From assembly GCF_031456275.1 (NCBI RefSeq), contig NZ_JAVDUI010000001.1:1198965-1262964 (forward strand): a stretch of 64,000 nt of DNA, given 5' to 3'. The DNA is from Falsarthrobacter nasiphocae (lineage in GTDB: Bacteria > Actinomycetota > Actinomycetes > Actinomycetales > Micrococcaceae). Position 1 is the first letter of the stretch. Every line of letters begins with the position of its first letter. A model generated the notes under the pieces. That model was not told the origin of the DNA and searched no databases. It saw only the letters and a list, made by a program, of their open reading frames with translations. The translations under genes and the position numbers were made by a program. Shown piece after piece: positions 40,771-50,579 of the stretch.

Positions 40771-41895
40771 ATGACTCACAACAATCGCCCTGTGCACCCG
40801 CGCTCCGCCATTGGGCGCCTTCCGGTGTACCGAGCGGGGAAGAGCCCCGCACCTGTCGACGGCCTGACCAGCTACAAGCTCTCCTCGAACGAGAACCCCT
40901 TCCCGCCCCTTCCGGTGGTTCTCGAGGCGATCCAGGCAGAGTCCGCCGTCAACCGCTACCCGGATCCGGCCACCACTCGCCTGCGCGGGGCCATCGGGGC
41001 GGCCCTCGGGGTGGACCCGGAGGACGTGGTCACCGCGGCGGGCTCCCTCGGCGCCCTGAGCCAGGTCCTCGCGGCCTTTGCTGGGCAGGAGCCGGAGGGG
41101 GACGCGGACGAGGTCGTCTTCTCGTGGCGCTCCTTCGAGGCGTACCCCATCTGCGTGACGCTCGCGGGTGCGACCCCCGTGCCCGTGGCCAATGCGGCGG
41201 ACGGCTCACACGATTTCGACGCGCTCGCGGCCGCCGTCACCCCGGCCACCCGCGTCATCCTCCTGTGCTCGCCGAACAACCCCACGGGCCCTGCGATGAC
41301 CCACGAGCAGGTCGAGGCGTTCCTGGCCCGGGTGCCCGAGGATGTCGTCGTGGTCCTCGACGAGGCGTACATCGAGTTCGTGCGGCTCGAGGGAGCGGTG
41401 GACGGCGTCCGCCTCTATCAGGAGCACCCCAACGTCGTGGTCCTCCGCACCTTCTCGAAGGCGCATGGCCTCGCAGGCCTGCGCGTCGGCTACTCGCTCC
41501 AGGGGTCGGCCCTGCGGGGATACGTCCGGGCCGCCGCCACGACCTTCGCCGTGACAAGCATGGCCGAGGCCGCGGCGAGCACCTCCCTGGAGCACATGGA
41601 GGACGTCCTGGCCCGGGTGGACGAGCTCGTCGAGGAGCGCCAGCGCGTCGTCGCCGGTCTCAAGGAGCTCGGGTGGGTCGTTCCCGAGACGCACGCGAAT
41701 TTCGTCTGGCTCGACTATTCGGGTGGCGAAGGGGATGCTGCCGAGTTCGCTGCGGCCGCAGAAGCGCGGGCCCTGTCCGTGCGGGCCTTCGCAGGCGAGG
41801 GAGTCCGCGTGAGCATCGGGGAGGCGGAGGCCAACACTCGGTTCCTCGAACTGTGCGCGGAGTACCCAAGGGCCCCTCACGGCTCGCAGGCCTGA
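40771..41895 (+). CDS. Histidinol-phosphate/aromatic amino acid aminotransferase
   Basis: The 374-residue PLP enzyme is of the HisC/Pat group: LSSNENPFPPLP at the N-terminus, SPNNPTGPAMT, DEAYIEFV and the PLP-lysine motif RTFSKAHGLAGLRVGY (Lys near 230). Actinobacterial Pat enzymes use aromatic amino acids; HisC uses histidinol phosphate. The location beside the 2-oxoacid dehydrogenase operon rather than his genes favours an aromatic or general aminotransferase. The mRNA is probably leaderless. Confidence 0.9.
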   Translation: MTHNNRPVHPRSAIGRLPVYRAGKSPAPVDGLTSYKLSSNENPFPPLPVVLEAIQAESAVNRYPDPATTRLRGAIGAALGVDPEDVVTAAGSLGALSQVLAAFAGQEPEGDADEVVFSWRSFEAYPICVTLAGATPVPVANAADGSHDFDALAAAVTPATRVILLCSPNNPTGPAMTHEQVEAFLARVPEDVVVVLDEAYIEFVRLEGAVDGVRLYQEHPNVVVLRTFSKAHGLAGLRVGYSLQGSALRGYVRAAATTFAVTSMAEAAASTSLEHMEDVLARVDELVEERQRVVAGLKELGWVVPETHANFVWLDYSGGEGDAAEFAAAAEARALSVRAFAGEGVRVSIGEAEANTRFLELCAEYPRAPHGSQA

Positions 41896-42121
41896 CGGAG
41901 CCGACCGGGGTCTAGTTGGCCAGCGGGTTATATGCGGAAATCAGAATATAAACATCGCCCGCCCGGTGGGTGACAATGGCAGAGGCTGGCCGCTCCGGGT
42001 TCGCCCGGAGACGGCCGCCTGCCCACTGAACAGGGCGCGCGGGTGAGGCCTGGCCTCCCCGCTCTCGAGACCACCCGGGGTCAGCGACGAGCCCCGCTTT
42101 CGACACACGGAGGCTCTAGAC

Positions 42122-43201
42122 ATGCTCCAATTCCTTGACCCCGAGGGGCGCTTCACCGTCCCCGAGGGCTACGAGGAGGACGCCAAGGCGCTGACGCCGG
42201 ACGTCATGCTCGGCCTGTACCGGGACATGGTGCTCACGCGCCGGTTCGACGCGGAGGGCACGAGCCTCCAGCGCCAAGGCCACCTCGCCCTCTGGCCCCC
42301 GATGCTGGGCCAGGAAGGCGCACAGATCGGGATCGGCCACGCCATGAAGCCCGAGGACTTCGCGTTCCCCACCTACCGGGAGCACGGTGTGGCCCTCACA
42401 CGCGGGATGGACGTCGCCGACCTCTTCGAGACCTTCCGCGGCGCGGCCCACTCGGGGCGGGACCCCCGCGAGCACAACTTCCACCATTACACCCTCGTCC
42501 TCGCCGCCCAGACGCTCCATGCCGTGGGCTACGCCATGGGCACGTCGTGGGACGCGCAGCGCGACGGCCGGACCGAGCCGGGGGAGGCTACCGTGGCCTT
42601 CTTCGGGGACGGCTCCTCCAGCGAGGGCGACGTCCACGAGGCCATGGTCTTCGCCGCCTCCTACAACGCGCCCATCGTCTTCTTCGCCCAGAACAACCAG
42701 TACGCGATCTCCGTGCCGTTCTCCGTCCAGTCCAAGCGGCCCCTGGCCGAGCGGGCGGCCGGCTACGGATTCCCCGGGATCCAGGTGGACGGCAACGACG
42801 TCGTCGCGACCTTTGTGGCCTCCAGCCGAGCGCTCAGGCGAGCGCGCGCCGGAGAGGGCCCCACGCTCATCGAGGCCCAGACGTACCGCCTCGCCGCGCA
42901 CACCACCGCCGACGACCCCACGAAGTACCGGGTCAAGGACGAGGAGACCGAGTGGCACGCCAAGTGCCCCATCTCCCGGATGGAGCGCTACCTGCGCGCG
43001 GAGGGGATTCTCGACGACGACGCGGCCGCCCGCATCGAGGCGGCGGCCACGGAGCTGGCCATGCACGTGCGCGAGCGCGTCCTCGCCAGCGAGTCGCCAG
43101 TCATCGAGGACTCGTTCCGCACGGTCTACGCCGAGGAGCACCCCCTCGTGGCGGAAGAGCTTCAGGCTCACCTCGCCTACACCGCCGGACTCGAGGAGTA
43201 A
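42122..43201 (+). CDS. 2-oxoacid dehydrogenase E1 component, alpha subunit
   Basis: The 359-residue protein binds thiamine diphosphate through FFGDGSSSEGDVHEAMVFAA ending NN (GDG...NN motif, about residues 161-192) and has the phosphorylation-loop-like YRLAAHTTADDPTKYR. It pairs with the beta subunit encoded 3 nt downstream to decarboxylate a 2-oxoacid. The short N-terminal part and the E1-alpha/beta/E2 gene order fit branched-chain 2-oxoacid or pyruvate dehydrogenase of actinobacteria (BkdA/PdhA). No E3 gene is present here. The 226-nt region upstream contains AT-rich stretches (TTATATG, AATATAAAC) that may be the operon promoter. Confidence 0.94.
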   Translation: MLQFLDPEGRFTVPEGYEEDAKALTPDVMLGLYRDMVLTRRFDAEGTSLQRQGHLALWPPMLGQEGAQIGIGHAMKPEDFAFPTYREHGVALTRGMDVADLFETFRGAAHSGRDPREHNFHHYTLVLAAQTLHAVGYAMGTSWDAQRDGRTEPGEATVAFFGDGSSSEGDVHEAMVFAASYNAPIVFFAQNNQYAISVPFSVQSKRPLAERAAGYGFPGIQVDGNDVVATFVASSRALRRARAGEGPTLIEAQTYRLAAHTTADDPTKYRVKDEETEWHAKCPISRMERYLRAEGILDDDAAARIEAAATELAMHVRERVLASESPVIEDSFRTVYAEEHPLVAEELQAHLAYTAGLEE

Positions 43202-43204
43202 GAC

Positions 43205-44200
43205 GTGGCAACCCAGAACATGAGCATCGCCAAGGCGATCACCGCGGGGCTCCGCCGCGTCCTCGAAACGCACGAGAAGTCCCTCATCATGGGCGAGGAC
43301 GTCGGCCGGCTCGGCGGCGTCTACCGCGTGACGGAGGGGCTCCAGGCGGACTTCGGGACGGATCGCGTCATCGACTCCCCGCTCGCGGAGTCCGGGATCG
43401 TGGGCACAGCCATCGGCATGACGATGCGCGGCTACCTGCCCGTCTGCGAGATCCAGTTCGACGGCTTCATCTTCCCCGCCTTCAACCAGATCACCACTCA
43501 GCTCGCCAAGTTCCGCACCCGCAGCGCCGGCCGGATGAGCGCGCCCGTCGTCATCCGCGTGCCGTACGGCGGCGGGATCGGCTCCATTGAGCACCACTCC
43601 GAGTCCCCGGAGGCGCTCTTCGCGCACACCGCGGGCCTGCGCATCATCACGCCGTCCAACCCGCAGGACGCGTACTGGATGATCCAGCAGGCGGTCGAGT
43701 GCCAGGACCCCGTCATCGTCTTCGAGCCCAAGCGTCGGTACTGGGTCAAGGGCGAGGTGGACACGGACACGGACCCGGGCAGTCCCTTCACGGCGCGCGT
43801 CGTGCGTGAGGGCACGGACGCGACGATCGTCGCCTACGGACCCCTCGTGGCCACGGCCCTCGCGGCGGCGGAGGCCGCGGAGGAGGAGGGCCGCAGCGTG
43901 GAGGTGGTGGACCTGCGCTCCATCTCGCCGATCGACTTCGACACCCTTGTGGCGTCAGCCCGCAAGACCGGCCGGATGATCGTCACCCACGAGGCCCCGA
44001 CGTTCGGCGGCATCGGCGGCGAGATCGCGGCCCGCGTCACCGAGCGGGCGTTCTTGTCCCTTGAGGCGCCGATCCTGCGCGTCGGCGGATTCCACATGCC
44101 GTACCCGGTGGCCAAGGTGGAAGAGGAGTACCTGCCGGACGTCGACAAGCTCCTCACCGCCCTTGACGAGCTGTACACCTACGAGGAGCCCGCATCGTGA
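43205..44200 (+). CDS. 2-oxoacid dehydrogenase E1 component, beta subunit
   Basis: The 331-residue subunit completes the thiamine-diphosphate site. It has MGEDVGRLGGVYRVTEGL at the start, the DSPLAESGIVGTAIG and EIQFDGFIFPAFNQI motifs, and the C-terminal transketolase domain (VVDLRSISPIDFDTL, VTHEAPTFGGIGGEIAA). It starts at GTG with GAGGAG inside the end of the alpha gene, and its stop overlaps the E2 start. Confidence 0.95.
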   Translation: MATQNMSIAKAITAGLRRVLETHEKSLIMGEDVGRLGGVYRVTEGLQADFGTDRVIDSPLAESGIVGTAIGMTMRGYLPVCEIQFDGFIFPAFNQITTQLAKFRTRSAGRMSAPVVIRVPYGGGIGSIEHHSESPEALFAHTAGLRIITPSNPQDAYWMIQQAVECQDPVIVFEPKRRYWVKGEVDTDTDPGSPFTARVVREGTDATIVAYGPLVATALAAAEAAEEEGRSVEVVDLRSISPIDFDTLVASARKTGRMIVTHEAPTFGGIGGEIAARVTERAFLSLEAPILRVGGFHMPYPVAKVEEEYLPDVDKLLTALDELYTYEEPAS

Positions 44201-45648
44201 GCACGCACATTTTCAAGCTGCCGGACGTCGGGGAAGGCCTGACGGAGGCGGAGATCGTCTCCTGGCGCGTCGCCGAGGGGGACGAGGTCGCCCTCAACCA
44301 GGTCGTCCTCGAGATTGAGACGGCCAAGTCCCTCGTCGAGCTCCCCTCTCCGTTCACGGGGCGGATGGCGCGCCTCCTCGTCCCTGAGGGCAAGACGGTC
44401 AGCGTGGGCACCCCCATCTATGAAGTGGCCGACGACGCCGAGCCGCAGGGCTCAGACCCCGCCGGCGGCGAGAACGCCGCATCGGCGCCAGAGGCCGATG
44501 CCGCATCCCTCGCTGCGGCCGACAACGCCGACGAGGTCATGAAGCCGCTCGTGGGCACCGGCCCTAAGGCGGAGTCCGTGACACGGCGCCGCCGCCGCTC
44601 GGGGGCGGCTGGCTCCACGGCGCAGGCTCGCCCCGCGGCGGACACGCCTGCGCCTGCGCCGGCCGCGGGGGTGGCCGCCGCGCCAGCTCCGTCGTCGTCC
44701 GCTCCGGTGGAGAGGCCGCTGGCCAAGCCGCCCGTGCGCAAGGCGGCGAAGGACGCAGGCGTTGACCTGGCCGACTGCACCCCTACCGGCCTGCGGGGCG
44801 AGGTGACGCGCAAGGACCTCGAGGACTTCATCGCCCAGCGGGATGCCGAGGACGCGCCCAAGATCAAGGTGCCGCTCAGCGGGATCGAGATCGGCACTGC
44901 GGCCGCCATCGCCCGCCAGGCGCACGAGGGCGGGCCGGGGTTCTCACGCGGATTCACGGGCGACGTGGAGCGCGTTCCCGTCCGCAGCGTCCGCAAGATG
45001 ACCGCGGCCGCCATGGTGGACTCCGCGTTCACCGCGCCGCACGTGACCGTGTTCAAGGAAGTCGACGCGACCGCCACGATGGAGCTTGTGCAGCGCCTCA
45101 AGAAGCGCCGCGACTTCGAGGGCATCAAGATCTCGCCGCTGCTCATCGTGGCGAAGGCCGTCATCTACGCGCTGGAGCGCAACCGCACCGTCAACTCGAT
45201 GTGGGCGGGCGAAGAGATCCTCGTGAAGAACTTCGTCAACCTCGGCATTGCCGCCGCGACGCCCCGCGGGCTCATGGTCCCGAACATCAAGAACGTTCAC
45301 GAGATGGGGCTGCGGGAGCTGGCAATCGCCATCAACACGCTCATCCTCACGGCGCGCGAGGGGCGGACCCGCCCCGCGGAGATGCAGCAGGGCACCTTCA
45401 CGATCACGAACATCGGCTCCCTGGGGCTGGACTCCGGCACGCCGATCATCAACCCGGGCGAGGCCGCGATCCTCGCGTTCGGCACGATCAGGCAGAAGCC
45501 GTGGGTCGTGGACGGCGAGATCAAGCCGCGCTGGGTGACGACGGTGGGCGGGTCGTTCGACCACCGGATCGTCGACGGTGACGTGGCCGCACAGTTCACG
45601 GTGGACGTGGCGAGCGTGCTCGAGGACCCGCTGCTGCTCCTGAGCTAG
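44197..45648 (+). CDS. Dihydrolipoamide acyltransferase (E2)
   Basis: The 483-residue protein has one lipoyl domain (about 3-78; lipoyl-lysine in [11 protein letters not shown] near 43), an Ala/Pro-rich linker, a peripheral subunit-binding domain (about 173-212; [29 protein letters not shown]) and a catalytic domain (about 245-483) ending with FDHRIVDGD, the HRxxDG active site. It forms the core of the complex and transfers the acyl group to CoA. It starts at GTG overlapping the E1-beta stop. A hairpin follows 68 nt later. Confidence 0.95.
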   Translation: MSTHIFKLPDVGEGLTEAEIVSWRVAEGDEVALNQVVLEIETAKSLVELPSPFTGRMARLLVPEGKTVSVGTPIYEVADDAEPQGSDPAGGENAASAPEADAASLAAADNADEVMKPLVGTGPKAESVTRRRRRSGAAGSTAQARPAADTPAPAPAAGVAAAPAPSSSAPVERPLAKPPVRKAAKDAGVDLADCTPTGLRGEVTRKDLEDFIAQRDAEDAPKIKVPLSGIEIGTAAAIARQAHEGGPGFSRGFTGDVERVPVRSVRKMTAAAMVDSAFTAPHVTVFKEVDATATMELVQRLKKRRDFEGIKISPLLIVAKAVIYALERNRTVNSMWAGEEILVKNFVNLGIAAATPRGLMVPNIKNVHEMGLRELAIAINTLILTAREGRTRPAEMQQGTFTITNIGSLGLDSGTPIINPGEAAILAFGTIRQKPWVVDGEIKPRWVTTVGGSFDHRIVDGDVAAQFTVDVASVLEDPLLLLS

Positions 45649-45715
45649 GGCGTCGGCGGGGCCTGGCAGCACGGCTGGCCTGGCACCCTCACCCGTTCGC
45701 CCCCTGTTCTGGTGT

Positions 45716-45759
45716 TTGCCCCCTGCAATGTCAGTGGCAAACGCCAATCCAGGGGGCAA
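45716..45759 (+). terminator. Probable terminator of the 2-oxoacid dehydrogenase operon
   Basis: TTGCCCCCTG (45716-45725) and CAGGGGGCAA (45750-45759) are exact complements with a 24-nt loop containing a smaller TGGC/GCCA stem. It lies 68 nt after the E2 stop codon and has no uridine run. Confidence 0.55.
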
Positions 45760-45868
45760 GCCGTGTGGGATGGCCGCACCCGGTTATTCCAAGCTTGTTC
45801 CAGAGGTGCCGGACCGCGGTGTCCGAAAACCGCTGGCGCCCCGGCCCCGTGTGGTGTGGACTGGGGAC

Positions 45869-47671
45869 ATGACGACGCCCCATAACTCCGCCGACGCCCT
45901 CCATGCTGAGCGGCACCGTGCCCTCTCGTCGCGGGACAGGCGGTTTGACGGCCAATTCGTCGTCGGCGTCCTCAGCACAGGGATTTACTGCCGCCCGTCA
46001 TGCCCCGCACGGACCCCGAAGCCGGAGAACGTGCGGTTCTACCTGACGTCGGCGGCCGCGCATGAGGCGGGGTTCCGGGCGTGCAAGCGGTGCCTGCCCG
46101 AGGCGACGCCAGGCTCGCCCCAGTGGGATGTGCGCGGAGATGTCGCGGCGCGGGCGATGCGCCTGATCGGCGAGGGCATCGTGGACCGGGAGGGCGTTCC
46201 GGGGCTGGCCGCGCGCCTGGGCTACTCGCCGCGGCAGCTCCAGCGTGTCATGACGGCTGAACTCGGGGCGGGGCCGGCCGCGCTCGCCCGGGCGCAGCGG
46301 GCCCAGACGGCGCGCGCTCTCATCGCCGGGACGGATCTGCCCATGTCTGACGTGGCCTTCGCGGCGGGCTTCGGCTCGGTGCGCCAGTTCAACGAGACCA
46401 TGCGCGAGGTCTTCGCCGTGGCCCCAGGGGACTTGCCCCGGCGGACCGCGGGGGATCGTCGCGGTGCACGTCAGGGCGTCGGCGCGGCCCGCAGTTTGGG
46501 CGGGCACCGCGGCGCAGACCAGGGGGCTGCCGCCCTCCGGAGTGTCCGCGCGGCCCAGGACGGCGGCGCGCCCAGGGGCGAGAGCCCATCCAGCCCCGGA
46601 GACGCGATCCGCTTGACTGTGGACCTGCCCGTCAGGCAGCCGTTCGACGCGCCCGGTGTCTTCGAGTTCCTCGCGCCGCGCGCGCTGGACGGCGTGGAGC
46701 GGATCGACCTCTCCGACCCCGACCGCCTCGTCTACGCGCGGACGCTCCGCTTGCCGGGCGCGCCCGGGGCCGCCCGGGTCATCGCGGAGAGGCGCCCAGT
46801 TCGCGGCGGCGCGGCCAGGGTTCGCGGCTCCAACGCCACACCGGCAGTCACAGCCGCGCCCCCGTCATACCCAGACAGCGGCCCCAGAGCAGCGGGGCAG
46901 CCCGTGGCCGAATGGACCCTGTCCGCCGACCTGGAGCTGGGCGCGCTCTCCGACCTGCCCGCCGCCATCGCCCGGCTGCGCCGCCTCTTCGACCTCGATG
47001 CGGACCCGGTCGCCGTGGACGCGGCCCTCGCCGCCTCGCACCCCCGTCTCGCGGAGGGCGTCGCGGCCACCCCGGGCATGCGCGTGCCGGGAGCGGCGGA
47101 CGCCCACGAGATGCTCGCCCGGGCCATCGTGGGCCAGCAGATCACCGTGGGCGCCGCGCGGGGGCACCTCTCGCGCGTGGCCGAGCTGGGACCGGCCGTG
47201 TCCTTCGGGTTCGACGGGCTGACGCGGCTGTTCCCCACCGCGGAGGAGTGCCTCGCCGTCGTCCCAGACCCCGGCCCCAAGGACGTGGCGCTGGAACCGG
47301 GGCGCCCGCTGCGGCTGCCGCGGCGGAGCATCGTGGCGTTCCGGGGCGCCATGGCGGCGCTCGCCTCGGGGGATCTGGTGCTCGACGCCGGGCGGGACCG
47401 CGCCGAGCTCGCCCGGGATCTCGTGGCTCTGCCCGGCATTGGGCCGTGGACGGCCGCGTACGTGACGATGCGCGTCCTCGGTGACCCGGATGTCTGGATG
47501 CGCGGGGATGTCGCGCTCATTGCCGGCGCGAAGCGTTTAGGCCTCCTTGAGGCGGACATGCCGGCGCGCACCGCCCATGTGGAGCTCGAGCGCATTGCCG
47601 CGGACTGGTCGCCGTGGCGCTCCTACGCGCAAATGCACCTGTGGCGGGCAGTGGCGATGCCCGCGCCCTAG
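45869..47671 (+). CDS. Ada-type methyl-phosphotriester/AraC domain fused to AlkA 3-methyladenine glycosylase
   Basis: The 600-residue protein has an Ada N-terminal zinc domain (about 15-85; [20 protein letters not shown], then [11 protein letters not shown]), with the Cys that accepts methyl groups from phosphotriesters, and an AraC-type DNA-binding part (about 95-185; [31 protein letters not shown]). An Arg/Gly/Ala-rich linker follows (about 190-245). An AlkA domain closes the protein (helix-hairpin-helix [17 protein letters not shown] and catalytic Asp in GDPDVW). It senses alkylation, activates repair genes and removes damaged bases. The start is ATG 45869. The gene for Ogt follows 158 nt later. 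Confidence 0.92.
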   Translation: MTTPHNSADALHAERHRALSSRDRRFDGQFVVGVLSTGIYCRPSCPARTPKPENVRFYLTSAAAHEAGFRACKRCLPEATPGSPQWDVRGDVAARAMRLIGEGIVDREGVPGLAARLGYSPRQLQRVMTAELGAGPAALARAQRAQTARALIAGTDLPMSDVAFAAGFGSVRQFNETMREVFAVAPGDLPRRTAGDRRGARQGVGAARSLGGHRGADQGAAALRSVRAAQDGGAPRGESPSSPGDAIRLTVDLPVRQPFDAPGVFEFLAPRALDGVERIDLSDPDRLVYARTLRLPGAPGAARVIAERRPVRGGAARVRGSNATPAVTAAPPSYPDSGPRAAGQPVAEWTLSADLELGALSDLPAAIARLRRLFDLDADPVAVDAALAASHPRLAEGVAATPGMRVPGAADAHEMLARAIVGQQITVGAARGHLSRVAELGPAVSFGFDGLTRLFPTAEECLAVVPDPGPKDVALEPGRPLRLPRRSIVAFRGAMAALASGDLVLDAGRDRAELARDLVALPGIGPWTAAYVTMRVLGDPDVWMRGDVALIAGAKRLGLLEADMPARTAHVELERIAADWSPWRSYAQMHLWRAVAMPAP

Positions 47672-47829
47672 CCCGAGGCGGCGGGCGCAACGTGTCTGGC
47701 CCGCCACGCCGGCGCCGCGTTGCCCGAGCTTCCCGCCATTCGCGCCGGCCCGGACCAGTCCAGCCTTGATTCGACCACCCCTGACCCGATCAGCCCGCCT
47801 CGCCGGGCCCCCATCCCTAAGGACACCTC

Positions 47830-48420
47830 ATGAACGCATCGCCGCAGCCCAGCACCACGGCCCCGTCTTCTGGCGCGGCCTCGTCCCCCGATCACACCCC
47901 CGCCGTCACCGCGACGCTCACCACGGAGGACGGCCCGTTCACGGTCATCGCCAGTGACGGCCACGTCCTCGCCTCCGGCTGGACCAATGATGTCTGGGCT
48001 CTGCGGGAGCTCATCCACGCGCGCCTGCGCCCCGCTGAGGTGGACCTCGTGGATGACGACGACGAGCGGATCACCCACGCACTCAACGCCGTCCGCGCCT
48101 ACTACGCCGGGGACCTGGACGCCCCGGCGGCGGTGCCTGTGCGTCAGGACTCGGCTGAGTTCAGGGCTCATGCCTGGGATGTCCTGCGACAGGTCGGTCC
48201 CGGGGCTCCCGTGACATACGCCGAATACGCCGAGCGAGCGGGCCGCCCGGCCGCAGTCCGCGCCGCAGCCGGTGCGTGCGCCTCGAACGCGGCCGCGCTC
48301 TTTGTGCCATGCCACCGGGTGGTGCGAACGGGCGGCGGGATGGGAGGGTTCCGCTACGGGACTGAGATCAAGGAGCGTCTCTTGGCGCGGGAGGCTGGGC
48401 GCCTGCCTCTTTCTCGTTGA
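47830..48420 (+). CDS. ogt: Methylated-DNA--protein-cysteine methyltransferase
   Basis: The 196-residue protein transfers the alkyl group from O6-alkylguanine to its own cysteine. The active site PCHRVV lies near residue 159 (Cys about 160), after the helix-turn-helix region VTYAEYAERAGRPAAVRAA and before GFRYGTEIKERLL. AAGGA lies 7-8 nt before the ATG. It follows the Ada-AlkA gene and completes a small alkylation-repair cluster. Its 3' end overlaps the convergent methyltransferase gene by 53 nt. Confidence 0.94.
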   Translation: MNASPQPSTTAPSSGAASSPDHTPAVTATLTTEDGPFTVIASDGHVLASGWTNDVWALRELIHARLRPAEVDLVDDDDERITHALNAVRAYYAGDLDAPAAVPVRQDSAEFRAHAWDVLRQVGPGAPVTYAEYAERAGRPAAVRAAAGACASNAAALFVPCHRVVRTGGGMGGFRYGTEIKERLLAREAGRLPLSR

Positions 48421-49120
48421 TTGTGGGCTCGCCGCCAGAAATGGGCCCGTTTCCGGCATTGAGCCGCCAATTGAGGGCCGTGCCGCGTCGGCAGACGATG
48501 GCTGCGTGCGGGCGGGCGCCGTCGTCGTGCCGTTGATGCACCTCAGTCACACGGAACCCCGCGCGCTCAAGGAGAGCGGACATGCGGGAGACCGGCCAGC
48601 GGTAGGCCGTGGTCACCGCGTGATCAAAGGGGCTGAGCTCCGGCCCTTCGAAGAACCCGACGAGCAGACTCCCGCCCGCTGTCAGGGCCGTCCGGATCCA
48701 GGCGAGGTGCTGCGGGAGCTCGGCCGGGGGCAGGTGAATCAAGGAGTACCAGGCCAGGATGCCCGCCGCGCCCCCGGGCTGGAGGTCTGCGGCGGTCCCG
48801 CGCCAGAAGTGCACCCCCGGGTGCTCGCGCGCGGCGAGGCGGGCGAACTCGGTGGAGGGGTCGACGCCGTCAATCGTGCAGCCGAGACCCGCGAGGTGTG
48901 CCGTCCAGTGCCCGGGCCCGCACCCCAGGTCGACGATGGGCCCGTCCTGCTCGAGGGCCCAGCGGGTCACGAGTTCGCGGTCCGGGGCGGCGACGGCATC
49001 CATTGAGCCCAGAGCGGCCGCGTACTCTGCGGCGCGGCGCGTGTAGGCGTCCGCCGCGGCGGAGGTTCCACCGCGGGCACCGGAAGGGCCACCGTGGTCT
49101 GGGTCCGCAACCGTCCTCAC
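48368..49120 (-). CDS. Class I SAM-dependent methyltransferase
   Basis: The 250-residue protein has a Rossmann SAM-binding fold with PIVDLGCGPGHWTAHLA (motif I, about residues 61-77), IDGVDPSTEFARLA (motif II) and GILAWYSLIHLP (motif IV region). The substrate is unknown. Its last about 35 residues derive from a palindromic repeat (48422-48476) and run into the end of ogt, suggesting a C-terminus created by that repeat. A second copy of the repeat lies just upstream of its start (49138-49192). It starts at GTG; the region before the GTG is weakly conserved. Confidence 0.88.
   Translation of the reverse strand: MRTVADPDHGGPSGARGGTSAAADAYTRRAAEYAAALGSMDAVAAPDRELVTRWALEQDGPIVDLGCGPGHWTAHLAGLGCTIDGVDPSTEFARLAAREHPGVHFWRGTAADLQPGGAAGILAWYSLIHLPPAELPQHLAWIRTALTAGGSLLVGFFEGPELSPFDHAVTTAYRWPVSRMSALLERAGFRVTEVHQRHDDGARPHAAIVCRRGTALNWRLNAGNGPISGGEPTINEKEAGAQPPAPRDAP
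48422..48476. repeat. Palindromic repeat, copy 1
   Basis: This 55-bp element matches copy 2 (49138-49192) at about 45 of 55 positions in the same orientation. Its core from GCCAGAAA to TTTCCGGC (24 bp centred on GGGCCC) is a near-perfect palindrome. It lies inside the 3' end of the methyltransferase gene. Confidence 0.75.
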
Positions 49121-49137
49121 AGGGTCACGCTCCTCGG

Positions 49138-49192
49138 TTGTGGGCCCGCCGCCGGCAATGGGCGTGTTTCCGGCATCCAGGCACCAATCGAG
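49138..49192. repeat. Palindromic repeat, copy 2
   Basis: Second copy of the element, between the methyltransferase start and the aminotransferase stop. Its core GCCGG...CCGGC palindrome is more decayed in the centre than copy 1. Confidence 0.75.
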
Positions 49193-49210
49193 TCGGACGG
49201 AGCCCAGAGC

Positions 49211-50452
49211 CTAGCCCCGCGCGCCCTCGATGGCCCGCATGAGCACGGGCTTGAGGCGGCGGAAGCCCTCGTCAATCTGCTCCGGCGTGACGTTGGAGAA
49301 CGCGAGGCGCAGGTGGTGATTGGGCTCGTCGTTGGGGGAGAAGGCCACGCCGGGGATGAAGACCACGCCGGCGTCGATGCCCTCGCGCATGAGCGGGTAC
49401 GTGTCGATCCCCTCGGGCAGGGTGACCCACACGAAGAAGCCGCCCTCGGGCACGGTCCACGAGACGCCCTCGACATCCCCGAACTCGCGCTCGAGGGCCG
49501 CGAGCATCGCCTCGCACCGCTCCTTGTAGAGCGCGCGAGACTCGCTGATGGCGCCGCGCCAGTCGATCGAGGTGAGGTATTCGGACACGAGCAGCTGCGT
49601 GACGGTGGACGGCGTGAGGACCACGGCCTCTGCGGCGAGGTAGAAGCGCCGGAAGAGGGCCTTGGGGATGACGGCCCAGCCGACGCGGACGCCGGGGGCG
49701 AGGATCTTCGAGAACGAGCCGAGGTAGATGACGTCGTCCGGGTTGTCGGCGACGAGGGGTCGGAACGGCTTGCCGTCGAACTTCAGGAGACCGTACGGGT
49801 TGTCTTCCAGGACGAGAATATTCTCCGCGCGGCATGCGTCAACGACGGGCTGGCGGCGCTCTTCCGCGAGCGAGATCCCGGACGGGTTGTTGAACGAGGG
49901 GATCGTGTAGAGCATCTTGACCCGCTTGCCCGCGGCCTTGAGGGAGCGGATCGTCTCGGTGAGCGCCTCGGGAATGATGCCGTGCTCGTCGGTCGCCACA
50001 GGCACCACCTCAACGCGGTACACCTCGAACGCGTTGAGCGCGCCCACGTACGTGGGGTCCTCGCAGAGGATGACGTCGCCCTCGTCGCAGAACACCTTCG
50101 CCGCAATGTCCTGCGCAAACTGCGAGCCGGTGGTCACGAGGACCGTCTCCCAGTCCACGTTCTCTGCGCCTTCCAGCGCCATGACCTCGGTGATCTGCTT
50201 CCGCAGCTGGTCCATGCCGGTGCCCACGCCGTAGTTGAGCGCCTCGGCGGAGTGGTCGACGACGACGCGCCTGGCGGCCTCCCCAAGCTCCTCGACCGGG
50301 AGGGCCTTCAGGTTGGGGCTGCCGCTGGCGAAGGAGACGAGCCCGGGCTGGACGGAGATGTCGAAGACGTCCCGAACTGCGGACTGCTTGATGTGCGCGC
50401 TGCGCTCGGAGAAGAGGGCTTCGAGGGGATTCGAGAAGGCGTTGTCAGTCAC
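49211..50452 (-). CDS. PLP-dependent aminotransferase, class I/II (2-aminoadipate/valine-pyruvate type)
   Basis: The 413-residue enzyme is a fold-type I aminotransferase related to the free-standing MocR-like/2-aminoadipate group: LVSFASGSPNLKALP, LNYGVGTGMDQLRKQI, TTGSQFAQDIAAKVF, MLYTIPSFNNPSGIS, and the PLP-lysine motif YLGSFSKILAPGVRVGW. The start is GTG 50452, 7 nt after a TAGGCT -10 box with no ribosome site, so the mRNA is probably leaderless; longer frames upstream are noncoding. The amino donor is not determinable. Confidence 0.92.
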   Translation of the reverse strand: MTDNAFSNPLEALFSERSAHIKQSAVRDVFDISVQPGLVSFASGSPNLKALPVEELGEAARRVVVDHSAEALNYGVGTGMDQLRKQITEVMALEGAENVDWETVLVTTGSQFAQDIAAKVFCDEGDVILCEDPTYVGALNAFEVYRVEVVPVATDEHGIIPEALTETIRSLKAAGKRVKMLYTIPSFNNPSGISLAEERRQPVVDACRAENILVLEDNPYGLLKFDGKPFRPLVADNPDDVIYLGSFSKILAPGVRVGWAVIPKALFRRFYLAAEAVVLTPSTVTQLLVSEYLTSIDWRGAISESRALYKERCEAMLAALEREFGDVEGVSWTVPEGGFFVWVTLPEGIDTYPLMREGIDAGVVFIPGVAFSPNDEPNHHLRLAFSNVTPEQIDEGFRRLKPVLMRAIEGARG

Positions 50453-50459
50453 AGTCTTC

Positions 50460-50465
50460 AGCCTA
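50460..50465 (-). promoter_or_regulatory. Leaderless-type -10 box before the aminotransferase gene
   Basis: On the minus strand TAGGCT ends 7 nt before the GTG start at 50452, and there is no ribosome site. Confidence 0.55.
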
Positions 50466-50579
50466 GCCTGTCCGGGGCCTCTCGCGCCCCGGCTCGCGCC
50501 CGGGATGCCGGTGCGACGGCTCATGCCCAGCGCCCCACACCTCGCCGTCTCCGGCCTCGGCGCCGCCCCGAACGCGGAG

